Shown: in pieces, positions 45,121 to 54,792 of the stretch
Layout of the letters: every line of letters begins with the position of its first letter
Position numbering within the stretch: the stretch's first letter is position 1
NCBI GenBank assembly: GCA_008011715.2
Contig: CP136508.1
Span: forward strand, 4,898,001 to 4,962,000
DNA length: 64,000 nt
Origin: [Empedobacter] haloabium
GTDB lineage: Bacteria > Pseudomonadota > Gammaproteobacteria > Burkholderiales > Burkholderiaceae_D
Direction: 5' to 3'
The notes under the pieces: generated by a model
Databases searched by the model: none
Told to the model about the DNA's origin: nothing
Seen by the model: only the letters and a program-made list of their open reading frames with translations
Program-made: the position numbers and the translations under genes

Positions 45121-45940
45121 ATGCAGATCCGTATCCTGGCCCCGCATTGGGGCAGCAACGACCTGCCCGCGCAGGTCTTCATCGACAAGGTGGTGGCGGC
45201 CGGTTTCGACGGCATCGAGATGGCGCTGCCGCTGGACGCCGCCCAGCGCGGCGACTGGCTGCGCCGCATCGCCGATGCGAAGCTGGACCTCGTCGCCGCG
45301 CAATGGGAAACGGTGTTCCACCCGCAGTTCCACGAGCACCGTGCCGCGCTGCAGGCACTGCTGCATAACGCCTGCGCAGCGCGCCCGCTGCTGGTCAATT
45401 CGCACACCGGCAAGGATTACTACAGCCGCGAGCAGAACGAGGAGCTGCTGGCACTGGCCGACGCGATCGGTCGCGAGCACGGCGTGACGATCGTCCATGA
45501 GATCCACCGCAGCCGTTTCTCCGGTCACCCGATGCTGCTCAAGCCCTACCTCGAGACCTTGCCGCAGTTGGTGCTGACGGCCGACCTGTCGCACTGGTGC
45601 GTGGCCTGCGAATCGCTGCTGGAAGACCAGCCGCAGCCGCTCGACCTGACCCTGCCGCGCGTACGCCACATCCACGCTCGCGTCGGCCATGCGCAGGGAC
45701 CGCAGGTGCCGGACTTCCGCGCGCCCGAGTATGCCGCCGAGCTGGCGGCGCACCTGGGCTGGTGGGACCGCATCGTCACACTGCGCCGCGCCGCCGGCGC
45801 CCCTGCTCTTGACGATCACGCCGGAGTTCGGGCCGGCGCCGTACACGTTCAACCTGCCCTACACGCGCCAGCCGGTGGCCGATGCCTGGGAGCTGAACGT
45901 CGCCATGCTGCAACTGCTGCGCGAGCGCTACGTTGCCTGA
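45121..45940 (+). pseudogene. Sugar-phosphate isomerase/epimerase-like gene with one frameshift
   Basis: A TIM-barrel protein of the xylose-isomerase-like group: MQIRILAPHWGSNDLPAQVF, GFDGIEMALP, VHEIHRSRFSGHP and HIHARVGHAQGP. The frame is intact to about codon 227, then reads into unrelated sequence. The expected C-terminus (LLLTITPEFGPAPYTFNLP ... LRERYVA) continues in the next frame to TGA at 45938-45940. The shift maps to the CCCC run at 45800-45803, consistent with one extra C. It is either a real disruption or a base-call error; if corrected, the product is about 272 aa. ATG adjoins the dioxygenase TAA, so the pair acted together. Confidence 0.75.
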
Positions 45941-45968
45941 AAAATGGGGTCTGTCCCCATTTTTCAGG
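45936..45968. terminator. Bidirectional hairpin terminator
   Basis: Perfect 14-bp arms CCTGAAAAATGGGG (45936-45949) and CCCCATTTTTCAGG (45955-45968), loop TCTGT. It overlaps both stop codons, that of the plus-strand isomerase-like gene and that of the minus-strand histidine kinase. A second GGGGTCTGTCCC unit follows near 45985. Confidence 0.8.
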
Positions 45969-48288
45969 AAATTTCTTCAAAACAGGGGTCTGTCCCGGGT
46001 TTCACGGGTTGCGGCACGCGCAGCGGCAGGGTCATGATGACCGTCGTGCCCTGCCCCGGCGTGGACTCGACGCGGATCGTGCCCTTCAGCACGCCTGTGA
46101 CGATGTTGTAGACGATGTTCATGCCCAGCCCCGAGCCGCCCTGTCCCATCTTGGTCGTGAAGAACGGGTCGTAGACCTGGTTCAGCGTGCGGCTGCTCAT
46201 GCCGACGCCGTTGTCGGCAAAGCGCAGTTCGGCCGTGTCGTCGTCCAGCGCCGTGGCCGTGATCGTGATGACGCCATGCTCGCGCCCTTCGAACGCGTGC
46301 AGAATGGCGTTGTTGATCAGGTTGCTGAGCACCTGGCTGACGCTGCCCGGATAGGAATCGAATTCCAGCGTGGCCGGCACGTCCACGTGCACCCGGCAGT
46401 TGGCGCGACGCAGCTGGGCCGCGTAGGTGGCCAGCGTGTCGTGCAGCACGCCGGCCAGCGCGAAGCGGCGGCGCTGGTCCGAGGTCTGGTCCACCGCCAC
46501 CTGCTTGAACGACGTGATCAGGTCGGCCGCCTTGCCCAGCGAGGCGGCAATGATGTTACAGGCCTTTTTCGCGTCCGCCAGGTGCGCGTCCAGCACCGAG
46601 CGGCGCACGCCGCCGCTGGCCAGGTGGCGCTCGAATTCCGTCACCATGTCCGCCAGCGCCGTGGCCGTCAGCAGGCTGTTGCCGATCGGCGTATTCAGCT
46701 CGTGCGCGATGCCGGCCACCAGGGCGCCCAGCGCCGCCATCTTTTCCGACGTGATCAGGCTGGCCTGGGCCTGCTGCAAGGTCTGCACCATGCCCGACAT
46801 CTCGCGGTGCGCCTGCTCCGCGTGCGCCTTCTGCTGCGCCAGCTCGCGCAGGCTGTGCTCCAGGCCATGACGGCTCTCGACCAGCGCCGCCTCCGTCTTG
46901 CGGCGATCGCTGATGTCGGCCAGCACCCAGACGCTGCCCTTGCCCGGTTCACGCGGGTCGAGCATGCGGCCGTTGACCATGCACCACAGGCTGGCGCCAT
47001 CACGCCGCCTCAGCTCCAGCTCCGCATACGCGCGCTGGCCGCCGGCGCCGCACTGGAACGGATCGCCCGGACCGCTGGGCACCAGTGTCGTCACGGGCCG
47101 GTCGACCAGGGCGCCGTGCGGATAGCCCAGCATGTCCTCCAGCCCGCGGTTGCAACGGACGATGCGCCCGTCCGAGAACAGGCCGATGCCGACGACAGCG
47201 CTGTCCTGCAGCGCCCGCAGCTCTTCCAGCGTGGCGCGCAGGCGGCTTGCCATCTCGCGCCGGCGCTGCAGCGTGACGACCAGCGCCGCGAACAGGCTGC
47301 TGATCAGGAAGCCGCAGCCACCGATCAGCAGGATGGTCTCGTACTCGCGGCCGTAGCGCCCGCCCGGATAGCCCTTGAACTGCACCAGCCAGTGGCGCTG
47401 GCCGACGTTCAAGGTCGTGTGCGTCGACAGGCCCGGCACGATGGCCGGCCTGGGCCGGTCCGCGCTGAGGCGGCCCGCGCTGTCGAACATCAGGTTCTCG
47501 ATGCTCGGGGCGGTGCCGCCGCCGTCGCTGAGGTAGCCGGCGTCGTTGATCTGGACGTGCATGTCGCGCAGCAGGCGCGCGTCGATCACCTCGCGCATCA
47601 GGTCGGAGACGCGGAACACGATGGCGACGAACGCCGTCAGCGCGGCGCGGCGCTGCTCGACGGTCGCCAGGGGCGCGCCACGCCGGTACAGCGGCAGGCG
47701 CGCGATGAAGCCCGGCTCGCCGCTGGTGTCCTGCACCAGCGTGATGCGCTCGGTGGCCACCAGCTCGCCCGAGTCCCGGCCCATCTCCAGCGCCTGCAGG
47801 TGGGCAGGGAACGCAACGAGGTCGAGCCCGAACGCGTTCTCGTTGCCGCGCATGGGCTCCGTGTATTCGATCAGGTAGTGCTCGTCGCGGCGGGTGGCCG
47901 GATGGGGCTTGTAGTGCGGATAGCCGCCCGGCTCCAGGCTGGTGTCGGCGCGCACGGCGGCCACGTGGCGGGCCAGCTCGGCTTCCGGCACGCGGCGCAC
48001 CAGCTGGATGGCCTGGAAGCCGGGGTAGCGCTGCTGCAGCCGCAGCTCGCGCACATAGTCATGGAATTCGGCGCGGCCGATACGCTCGTCCACGACCATC
48101 AGCGCGCGGATGCTGAGCAGCGTGTCGAAATAGGTCTTCAGGCGCGCTTCCGTGTCCTGCGCCACCTTGTCCGCGTCGCGCGCGAAGCGGTCGGCGATGC
48201 GGGCATCCTGGGCATCGAGGGCGAACAGGCAGGCCCAGGTCGTCAGGCAGATTCCGACAGTAAAGGCCAGATAACCGTGTGCGCGCAT
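45964..48288 (-). CDS. CHASE-PAS sensor histidine kinase
   Basis: A 774-aa membrane kinase. It has an N-terminal membrane segment, an extracellular CHASE domain (about 50-290; [15 protein letters not shown] and GLDLVAF are typical), a second membrane segment (about 315-340), a PAS domain (about 350-470), a coiled coil, then the kinase core. His529 is in [13 protein letters not shown], the N box is [12 protein letters not shown], and the G boxes are ADNGVGM and GSGLGMN. No response regulator is adjacent. The last about 15 residues (including PGTDP) are encoded by dispersed repeat DNA, so the natural C-terminus was probably changed by repeat insertion. The ribosome site at the ATG is weak. Confidence 0.92.
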   Translation of the reverse strand: MRAHGYLAFTVGICLTTWACLFALDAQDARIADRFARDADKVAQDTEARLKTYFDTLLSIRALMVVDERIGRAEFHDYVRELRLQQRYPGFQAIQLVRRVPEAELARHVAAVRADTSLEPGGYPHYKPHPATRRDEHYLIEYTEPMRGNENAFGLDLVAFPAHLQALEMGRDSGELVATERITLVQDTSGEPGFIARLPLYRRGAPLATVEQRRAALTAFVAIVFRVSDLMREVIDARLLRDMHVQINDAGYLSDGGGTAPSIENLMFDSAGRLSADRPRPAIVPGLSTHTTLNVGQRHWLVQFKGYPGGRYGREYETILLIGGCGFLISSLFAALVVTLQRRREMASRLRATLEELRALQDSAVVGIGLFSDGRIVRCNRGLEDMLGYPHGALVDRPVTTLVPSGPGDPFQCGAGGQRAYAELELRRRDGASLWCMVNGRMLDPREPGKGSVWVLADISDRRKTEAALVESRHGLEHSLRELAQQKAHAEQAHREMSGMVQTLQQAQASLITSEKMAALGALVAGIAHELNTPIGNSLLTATALADMVTEFERHLASGGVRRSVLDAHLADAKKACNIIAASLGKAADLITSFKQVAVDQTSDQRRRFALAGVLHDTLATYAAQLRRANCRVHVDVPATLEFDSYPGSVSQVLSNLINNAILHAFEGREHGVITITATALDDDTAELRFADNGVGMSSRTLNQVYDPFFTTKMGQGGSGLGMNIVYNIVTGVLKGTIRVESTPGQGTTVIMTLPLRVPQPVKPGTDPCFEEIS

Positions 48289-48456
48289 CGTTTTCTTGCT
48301 GCTGGATGGATGCGACGACTATAGCATGCGGTAACGGCACATTCACTGAAGCAATGCCTTATTGGCACGAGGTTGTCTCGTCCACGAAACGCTTCGTCAC
48401 AGTGGACGCACCCGTCCACCGGCACCCGGCGGTACCGCCCGGGATGCAATGGACGG

Positions 48457-48771
48457 CTACTCGATCAGTGCCGGCGTGCCGTCCTCGAGAAAGGCGCCGA
48501 AGCAGCGCGTGCATTCCAGGCAGAACAGGTGCGGAATGCGGACGTTCTTCTGGCGCAGGACCAGTTGCAGATGGCCGTCGCCGCAGACCGGGCAGGTCTC
48601 GCGCATCGTGCCACAGGTGCGGATCTCGTCCGCCAGGTAGGTGTCGTCGTAGCGCACGCCGTCGACCACGCTTTGCGGATCGAGTTGCACGAGGTACAAG
48701 GCCGACGGATGGAAACGCTGGTCGGCCGGCGTTGTTGTTCTTGGGTCGGTCTGGTTCATGTGATTCATCAT
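48457..48771 (-). CDS. Small zinc-ribbon protein
   Basis: A 104-aa protein with Cys pairs [14 protein letters not shown] and [12 protein letters not shown] that form a probable zinc ribbon around residues 55-95. The start is set by GGGGAAAG before two consecutive ATGs at 48771 and 48768. It is divergent from the ohrR gene and downstream of nothing else. No family recognised; it could be a small transcription- or RNA-associated protein. Confidence 0.65.
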   Translation of the reverse strand: MMNHMNQTDPRTTTPADQRFHPSALYLVQLDPQSVVDGVRYDDTYLADEIRTCGTMRETCPVCGDGHLQLVLRQKNVRIPHLFCLECTRCFGAFLEDGTPALIE

Positions 48772-48873
48772 CTTTCCCCTTTTCCTTTCCCGCTGCCCGC
48801 GCGGTTGGCAGGCTTCAAAACGATAAGCCAAATCGCCGCCATCAGGCAAGCACATTCGGAAAATGGAAATCGC

Positions 48874-48902
48874 TTGCAACTAGATCGCACGCTATCTATA
48901 CT
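48874..48902 (+). promoter_or_regulatory. ohrR promoter predicting a leaderless mRNA
   Basis: TTGCAA (48874-48879), a 17-base spacer and TATACT (48897-48902). The ATG of ohrR starts 6 bases after the -10, so transcription would begin at or next to the start codon. There is no Shine-Dalgarno sequence between them. Confidence 0.65.
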
Positions 48903-48908
48903 GCGGAC

Positions 48909-49373
48909 ATGGATACGAAAGCCTTCCCCGATGCCCTGACCGCCGTCCCGCAGCTGGACCAGCAGCTGTGCTTTGCCTTGTACTCGACTTCGCTGGCGAT
49001 GAACAAGCTGTACCGCAAGCTGCTGCGCCAGCTCGACCTGACCTACTCGCAGTATCTGGTGATGATGGTGCTGTGGGAGCGCGACGAGCAGACCGTCTCC
49101 GACCTGGGCGAGCGCCTGTTCCTCGATTCGGCCACGCTGACCCCGCTGCTCAAGCGCATGGAGCAGGCCGAGCTGGTCACGCGCACGCGCAGTGCCAGCG
49201 ACGAGCGCCAGGTCATCATCGCGCTGACGGAACGGGGCAGCGCCTTGCGTGAAAAAGCCCGCGCCATCCCACCCTGCGTGTTCAATGCCAGCCAGTGCAG
49301 CCTGGATCAGATCGTGCAGCTGAAAGGCCAGCTCGACACGTTGCGCGACCAGCTGATGAAAAGCGACGTGTGA
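48909..49373 (+). CDS. ohrR: Organic hydroperoxide-sensing MarR-family repressor, two-Cys type
   Basis: A 154-aa winged-helix regulator. The sensing Cys21 lies in the conserved QLCFALYS motif; Cys123 and Cys130 near the C-terminus could form the intersubunit disulfide, as in Xanthomonas-type OhrR (Cys22/Cys127). The DNA-binding helix and wing ([33 protein letters not shown]) are typical. No ohr peroxidase gene adjoins it here, which is unusual. The promoter overlaps the start codon region, allowing tight autorepression. The start is fixed by homology, not by a ribosome site. Confidence 0.88.
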   Translation: MDTKAFPDALTAVPQLDQQLCFALYSTSLAMNKLYRKLLRQLDLTYSQYLVMMVLWERDEQTVSDLGERLFLDSATLTPLLKRMEQAELVTRTRSASDERQVIIALTERGSALREKARAIPPCVFNASQCSLDQIVQLKGQLDTLRDQLMKSDV

Positions 49374-49415
49374 GCGCCGTCGCGTGTGCGCCACGGCTCC
49401 TGAGCGGGCCGGACA

Positions 49416-49493
49416 GGCGGACGTCCGCCCGGACAGCGCACGACGCCCGGCAGTAAAACGGGCCCGCCGCCGCCGCCCGCGGCGGACGTCCGC
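49416..49493. repeat. Twin perfect palindromes GCGGACGTCCGC
   Basis: The 12-bp palindrome occurs at 49417-49428 and 49482-49493, 65 bp apart, in the 226-bp gap between ohrR and the M1 peptidase gene, whose 3' part is AT-rich (promoter region). A half-site-like ACGTCCGC recurs near 49545. They may be binding sites or the stems of a terminator for ohrR. Confidence 0.5.
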
Positions 49494-49599
49494 TTCCGGC
49501 AATGTTTCAAAATATTTACAAAACGACTTGCCGCACGACATGTAACGTCCGCTTAGAATACCCCGGATATTTCCTGAAAACCAATAAGCCAGGGGTCCG

Positions 49600-52086
49600 A
49601 TGAAGCGCTCGCCAACCAGTCTCGCCACCTTCCTGCTGTGCACGTCGCTGTGCGCCGCGTCCTTCGCCGCCCCGGCGGAAAAATTCGACGACAAGTTCCG
49701 CCAGCTCGACGAACTGCTGCCGACCGCGACGCCCTACCGCACGGCCTCGGGCGCGCCCGGCCACCAGTACTGGCAGCAGCGCGCCGACTACACGATCCGC
49801 GCCACCCTGGACGAAGCGAACCGCGCCGTCAGCGGCAGCGAACAGGTCACCTACCACAACAACTCGCCCGACACGCTGACCTACCTGTGGCTGCAGCTGG
49901 ACCAGAACATCTACAAGAGCGACTCGGACGCGCGCCGCGTGCAGACCGCGCCGTCGCGCGAGGCCTGGATGAAGCCGCGCGGCGAGGAAGGCGCGAAATA
50001 CGAAGGGCTGCGCAATACCCTGGTGGGACGCGATTTCGACGGCGGGTTCAAGATCGCCAACGTCAGGTCGGCCAATGGCGCGCCACTGAAACACGTCATC
50101 AACGGCACGATGATGCGCATCGACCTGCCCACGCCGTTGAAACCGGGCGAGCGCGTCTCGTTCGGCATGGAGTGGACCTACAAGATCAATGAGCAGAAGG
50201 TGCTGGGCGGCCGCTCCGGCTACGAGTACTTCGAGGAAGACAAGAACACCCTGTTCGAGATCGCCCAATGGCACCCGCGCATGGCCGCCTACTACGACGT
50301 GGCGGGCTGGCAGCACAAGCAGTTCCTCGGCTCGGGCGAGTTCACGCTGGAATTCGGCGACTACGACGTCAAGATCACGGTGCCGGCCGATCACATCGTC
50401 GCCTCCACGGGGGAGCTGCAGAACCCGGGCGACGTGCTGACGGCAACGCAGCGCCAGCGCCTGGAGCAGGCGAAAACGGCGAAGAAGCCCGTCATCATCG
50501 TCACGCAGGCGGAAGCGGAAGCGGCCGAAAAATCCGTCAGCAAGGCCACCAAGACCTGGCACTTCAAGGCGAAGAACGTGCGCGACTTCGCCTGGGCCTC
50601 CAGCCGCAAGTTCATCTGGGACGCGCAGGGCTATAAAAAAGACGGCACCAACGTGCTGGCCATGTCGTACTACCCGAAGGAAGGCAACCCGCTGTGGGAG
50701 AAGTACTCCACCGCGTCGATCATCCATACCATCGAGCAGTACAACAAGTACAGCTTCGACTACCCTTACCCAACGGCGATTTCCGTCAACGGCCCGGTGG
50801 GCGGCATGGAATACCCAATGATCTCCTTTAACGGCCCGCGCCCGACCAAGGACAAGAAGACCGGTGAGCTGACCTATTCGAAGCGCACCAAGTACGGCCT
50901 GATCGCCGTCATCGTGCACGAGGTGGGCCACAACTACTTCCCGATGATCGTCAATTCGGACGAGCGCCAGTGGACCTGGATGGACGAGGGCCTGAATTCC
51001 TTCGTCGAATACCTGGCCGTGCAGGCGTGGGAGAAGGACTTCCCGATCGGCCGCGGCGACCCGCGCGACATCGTCGGCTACATGCGCTCGGCCAGCCAGG
51101 TGCCCATCATGACGAACTCCGAATCGCTGCTCCAGTTCGGCAACAACGCGTATGCCAAGCCGGCGACGGCGCTGAACATCCTGCGCGAGACGATCCTGGG
51201 CCGCGAGCTGTTCGACCACGCCTTCCGCGAATACGCGCGGCGCTGGAAATTCAAGCGCCCCACCCCGGCGGACTTCTTCCGCACGATGGAGGACGCGTCC
51301 GGCACGGACCTCGACTGGTTCTGGCGCGGCTGGTTCTATACGACCGATGCTGTCGACATCAGCCTGGACAACATCAGCGAATTCACCGTCGACACCAGGA
51401 ACCCGGAGGTGGAAAAGGCCTGGGCCAAGGCGCGCAAGGCCGAGGAACCGGTCTCGATCACGGACCAGCGCAACGCGTCGATGCCGCGCCGTATCGACAC
51501 CCAGCCGGAACTGCGCGACTTCTACAACGAGCACGACGAATTCACCGTCACCAACGCGGACCGCAACAAGTACAAGGAAGCGATGGCGGAACTGGAGCCA
51601 TGGCAGAAGGAGCTGCTGGCGCAGGGCAAATACCTGTACCTGGTCGACTTCACCAACAAGGGTGGCCTGGTGATGCCGCTGATCCTGGAGATCACGCTGA
51701 AGTCCGGCAAAAAAACCATCGAGCGCGTGCCGGCCGAGGTATGGCGCTACTCGCCGCAGAAGATCACCAAGCTGCTGGTGACGGACGAGCCGATGACGGC
51801 GCTGACCCAGGACCCGTACTGGGAAACGGCCGATATCGACACCAGCAACAACAGCTGGCCGCGCAAGGCGGTGCCGTCGCGCCTGGAGCTGTTCAAGGCC
51901 GAACGCAAGGCGCCGGACATGATGAAGGACTTCAACACCAAGTTGAAGACCGACGAGAAGGAAGGCAAGGAAGACGCAAAGCCCGACGGCAAGCCTGAGG
52001 CCAAGCCCGCCGTACCGCCGGCGAATGGCGCGGCCGCCAAGCAGGAGGCCGAGCAGCAGCCGCAAAAGCCGGCGGGCAAGCAGTAG
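49600..52086 (+). CDS. M1 family metallopeptidase, secreted
   Basis: An 828-aa aminopeptidase-like protein. It has a signal peptide (about 1-23), an M1 N-terminal beta domain, and a catalytic domain with HEVGH (His440, Glu441, His444) and the third zinc ligand Glu463 in MDEG, with the family's exact 18-residue spacing. GGMEYPM is the GAMEN-like exopeptidase motif in altered form. The C-terminus is a Lys/Glu/Pro-rich low-complexity tail. AGGGG precedes the ATG. The next gene, a DUF6702 protein, starts directly after its stop, and a TonB receptor follows, so this is a functional set, perhaps for peptide or metal-peptide use. Confidence 0.92.
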   Translation: MKRSPTSLATFLLCTSLCAASFAAPAEKFDDKFRQLDELLPTATPYRTASGAPGHQYWQQRADYTIRATLDEANRAVSGSEQVTYHNNSPDTLTYLWLQLDQNIYKSDSDARRVQTAPSREAWMKPRGEEGAKYEGLRNTLVGRDFDGGFKIANVRSANGAPLKHVINGTMMRIDLPTPLKPGERVSFGMEWTYKINEQKVLGGRSGYEYFEEDKNTLFEIAQWHPRMAAYYDVAGWQHKQFLGSGEFTLEFGDYDVKITVPADHIVASTGELQNPGDVLTATQRQRLEQAKTAKKPVIIVTQAEAEAAEKSVSKATKTWHFKAKNVRDFAWASSRKFIWDAQGYKKDGTNVLAMSYYPKEGNPLWEKYSTASIIHTIEQYNKYSFDYPYPTAISVNGPVGGMEYPMISFNGPRPTKDKKTGELTYSKRTKYGLIAVIVHEVGHNYFPMIVNSDERQWTWMDEGLNSFVEYLAVQAWEKDFPIGRGDPRDIVGYMRSASQVPIMTNSESLLQFGNNAYAKPATALNILRETILGRELFDHAFREYARRWKFKRPTPADFFRTMEDASGTDLDWFWRGWFYTTDAVDISLDNISEFTVDTRNPEVEKAWAKARKAEEPVSITDQRNASMPRRIDTQPELRDFYNEHDEFTVTNADRNKYKEAMAELEPWQKELLAQGKYLYLVDFTNKGGLVMPLILEITLKSGKKTIERVPAEVWRYSPQKITKLLVTDEPMTALTQDPYWETADIDTSNNSWPRKAVPSRLELFKAERKAPDMMKDFNTKLKTDEKEGKEDAKPDGKPEAKPAVPPANGAAAKQEAEQQPQKPAGKQ

Positions 52087-52584
52087 ATGCGCTCCCTGCG
52101 ACACCTGGCCGCCAGTGCGGCACTGGCGCTGTGCTGCACCGGTGCCGCGCAGGCCCACAACTACCACATGGGCATGGCGGACATCGGCTACAACGCCGCC
52201 ACCGGCAACACCGAAGTGATCCACACGTACACGGCGCACGACATCGAGGCGCTGCTGGCCAACCTGTACGGCCGTTCGTTCGACCTGGAGCTGGAAGAAG
52301 ACCAGGACGCGCTGCGCCAGTACATCGAGCGGCAGTTCACGATCAGTGCCGGCGGCAAGCGCTTGCCGCTGCAGTGGGTGGGCGTCAAGGCCAGTGCCGA
52401 TACGATCACCCTGTTCCAGCAGATCGACAAAACGGCGCTGCCGGCCGGCGCCGTCATCGTCGATGGCGTGCTGACGGACTTTATCGCTACCCAGGTCAAT
52501 ACCGTCAACGTGGGCGCGAACGCCGGCCGGGCCGCGGTGACGCTGACCTTTACCGCCGCGCAGCGCGAACAAGCCATCCCTTGA
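52087..52584 (+). CDS. DUF6702 family exported protein
   Basis: A 165-aa protein with a signal peptide (about 1-23, ending AQA-HNYH). The HNYHMGMADIGYNAATGNTE start and the IEALLANLYGR segment are typical of DUF6702 proteins that accompany M1 peptidase genes. The ATG follows the peptidase TAG directly; translation is coupled. Its role is unknown; position suggests a periplasmic partner of the peptidase or receptor. Confidence 0.85.
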   Translation: MRSLRHLAASAALALCCTGAAQAHNYHMGMADIGYNAATGNTEVIHTYTAHDIEALLANLYGRSFDLELEEDQDALRQYIERQFTISAGGKRLPLQWVGVKASADTITLFQQIDKTALPAGAVIVDGVLTDFIATQVNTVNVGANAGRAAVTLTFTAAQREQAIP

Positions 52585-52625
52585 TGCATGGATGATAATG
52601 GGCTGCCGGGTCGCCGTACCGCCCC

Positions 52626-52707
52626 GCAGGGGACTGCCCCTGAAGTCAGCCAGATCCGCCGCAATGCCAACAAACTTCGGGGTCAGTCCCTTGCAGGGAC
52701 AGACCCC
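52626..52707. repeat. Dispersed repeat directly before the TonB receptor start
   Basis: An element of about 82 bp beginning GCAGGGGACTGCCCCTGAAGT and ending AACTTCGGGGTCAGTCCC and CAGGGACAGACCCC. It is a copy of the element at 893-977. It ends 11 bp before the receptor ATG and occupies the space where promoter and ribosome site would be. Confidence 0.75.
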
Positions 52708-52718
52708 AACCGCTTCCC

Positions 52719-54749
52719 ATGCCACGTACTCCTCTTTTCAGCCTCGCCCTGCTCGCCCTCCCCGCCCACGCCGACGACATCGTCCTCCAGCGCGTGCTGG
52801 TCGACGCCTCGCGCACCTCGCAACTGGGCATCGCCGACTCCGCCGCCGACGGCACCGTCACCCAGCGCCAGCTGCAGGCGCGCACCAGCTACCGCCCCGG
52901 CGAGCTGCTGGAAGCGACTCCGGGGCTGGTCGTCAGCCAGCACAGCGGCGAGGGCAAGGCCAACCAGTTCTACCTGCGCGGCTTCAACCTCGACCACGGT
53001 ACCGACCTGCGCACGACGGTGGACGACATGCCCGTCAACCAGCGCAGCCATGGCCACGGCCAGGGCTGGACGGACCTGAACTTCGTCATCCCCGAACTGG
53101 CCGCCCGACTCGATTACAGCAAGGGGCCGTACAGCGCCGCCAATGGCGATTTCTCCTCGGCCGGCGCGACCGAGATCACGTATGCCAACCGCCTGCCGCG
53201 CAGCCAGGCCGCCGTCACGCTGGGCCAGGACGGCTACCGGCGCGCGCTGCTGGCCGGCTCGCCCGCGCTGGGCCGCGGCAGCCTGCTGTATGCGCTGGAA
53301 GCCCTGCACAACGACGGGCCCTTCACGCGCGGCGACGGCTACCGCAAGCTGAACGCCGTGCTGCGCTACAGCGAGGGCTATGCCAACAACGGCTGGCACG
53401 TGGCGGCGATGGCGTACCGCGCGCACTGGAACGCCACCGACCAGATCCCGCAGCGCGCCGTGGCCAGCGGCACGCTTGGCCGCTTCGACACCATCGACAC
53501 GACGGACGGCGGCAGCGCGCACCGTTACAGCCTGTCCGGCGCGTGGCGCCGCACGGCCGACGACCGCGCCTCGAAGATCTCGGCCTACGTGATCGCCAAC
53601 CGCCTCGACTTGTACTCGAACTTCACCTATTTTCTCGACGATCCCGTCAACGGCGACCAGTTCGCCCAGCCGGACCGGCGCGTCACTGCCGGACTGGACG
53701 CACGGCACGGCTGGCACGTGCACATGGGCGACGTGCTGAGCTCCACCACCGTCGGCCTGCAGCTCCAGAACGACAATATCCACAACGGGCTGCTGCGCAC
53801 GGCGGCGCGCCAAACCCTGGGCGCGATCCGGCAGGACCATATCGTCGAATCCTCGGCTGCGCTGTTCATCGAGAACCACACGCGCTGGACGCCGGCCTTG
53901 CGCACGGTGGCGGGGCTGCGCGCGGACCGCTACCGCTTCGACGTGACGAGCGACCGGCTTGAGAACTCGGGCCGGGCCGACGAAAATTTGTTCAGTCCCA
54001 GCCTCGGCCTCGTGCTGGGCCCCTGGGCCCAGACGGAGGTGTACGTCAATGCCGGCCGCGGCTTCCACAGCAACGACGCGCGCGGCACCGTCATCGCCAC
54101 CGATCCGAAGACCGGCGAGCCGGCCGACAGGGTAACGCCACTGGCCCGCTCGCGCGGACTCGACCTGGGCCTGCGCAGCGAGTGGCTGCCCGGCCTGCAG
54201 ACGACGCTGTCGGTCTACCGTCTCGACTTCGATTCCGAGCTGGTATTCGTCGGCGACGCCGGCACCACCGAGGCGGGCCGGCCCAGCCGCCGCCACGGCA
54301 TCGAGTTCTCGAATTATTACAGGCCGTTCAAATGGCTCAGCCTCGATGCCGACCTGGCCTATGCGCGCGGCCGCTATCGCGATGCGGACAGCGCCGGCAA
54401 GCACATTCCGGGCGCCGTCGAAGGCGTGGCGCAACTGGCCGCGACGTTCACGCCAGGCGGTCCCTGGTCGGGCGCATTGCGCCTGCGCTGGTTCGGCCCG
54501 CGCCCGCTCATCGAAGACAACAGCGTGCGCTCGCGCGCCAGCGCCACCGTCAACGGCCGCATCGGCTACCGGCTCGATCGCGCCACGCGGCTGGAGCTGG
54601 AAGCGTTCAACCTGGCCAACCGGCGCGCCGCCGCCATCGAGTATTACTATGCATCGCGGCTGCGCGACGAGGCGCAGGCCGTCGACGATGTCCACTTCCA
54701 TCCAATCGAGGCGCGGTCGCTGCGGCTGACCCTGACCCACAGCTTCTAG
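52719..54749 (+). CDS. TonB-dependent receptor
   Basis: A 676-aa outer-membrane receptor. It has a short signal peptide (about 1-18), a plug domain with PGELLEATPGLVVSQHSGEG and FYLRGFNLDHGTDLRTTVD, and a 22-strand-type barrel ending in LTLTHSF with terminal Phe. The plug motif DHGTDL with NQRSHGHGQGWTDLNF is seen in receptors of Xanthomonas-like bacteria found next to DUF6702/M1 genes. No clear Shine-Dalgarno is present because repeat DNA lies directly upstream. Cargo is unknown; small metal complexes or peptides are possible from the context. Confidence 0.87.
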   Translation: MPRTPLFSLALLALPAHADDIVLQRVLVDASRTSQLGIADSAADGTVTQRQLQARTSYRPGELLEATPGLVVSQHSGEGKANQFYLRGFNLDHGTDLRTTVDDMPVNQRSHGHGQGWTDLNFVIPELAARLDYSKGPYSAANGDFSSAGATEITYANRLPRSQAAVTLGQDGYRRALLAGSPALGRGSLLYALEALHNDGPFTRGDGYRKLNAVLRYSEGYANNGWHVAAMAYRAHWNATDQIPQRAVASGTLGRFDTIDTTDGGSAHRYSLSGAWRRTADDRASKISAYVIANRLDLYSNFTYFLDDPVNGDQFAQPDRRVTAGLDARHGWHVHMGDVLSSTTVGLQLQNDNIHNGLLRTAARQTLGAIRQDHIVESSAALFIENHTRWTPALRTVAGLRADRYRFDVTSDRLENSGRADENLFSPSLGLVLGPWAQTEVYVNAGRGFHSNDARGTVIATDPKTGEPADRVTPLARSRGLDLGLRSEWLPGLQTTLSVYRLDFDSELVFVGDAGTTEAGRPSRRHGIEFSNYYRPFKWLSLDADLAYARGRYRDADSAGKHIPGAVEGVAQLAATFTPGGPWSGALRLRWFGPRPLIEDNSVRSRASATVNGRIGYRLDRATRLELEAFNLANRRAAAIEYYYASRLRDEAQAVDDVHFHPIEARSLRLTLTHSF

Positions 54750-54792
54750 CGAAGTCGTACAATAGGGAATCTACTATTTCCCGAGTCCTGCC

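Noticed and set aside
45121..48324. Isomerase frame continuing for more than 1000 codons
   Set aside because: After the CCCC run the frame reads antisense to the histidine kinase; homology resumes in the next frame and ends at 45940.
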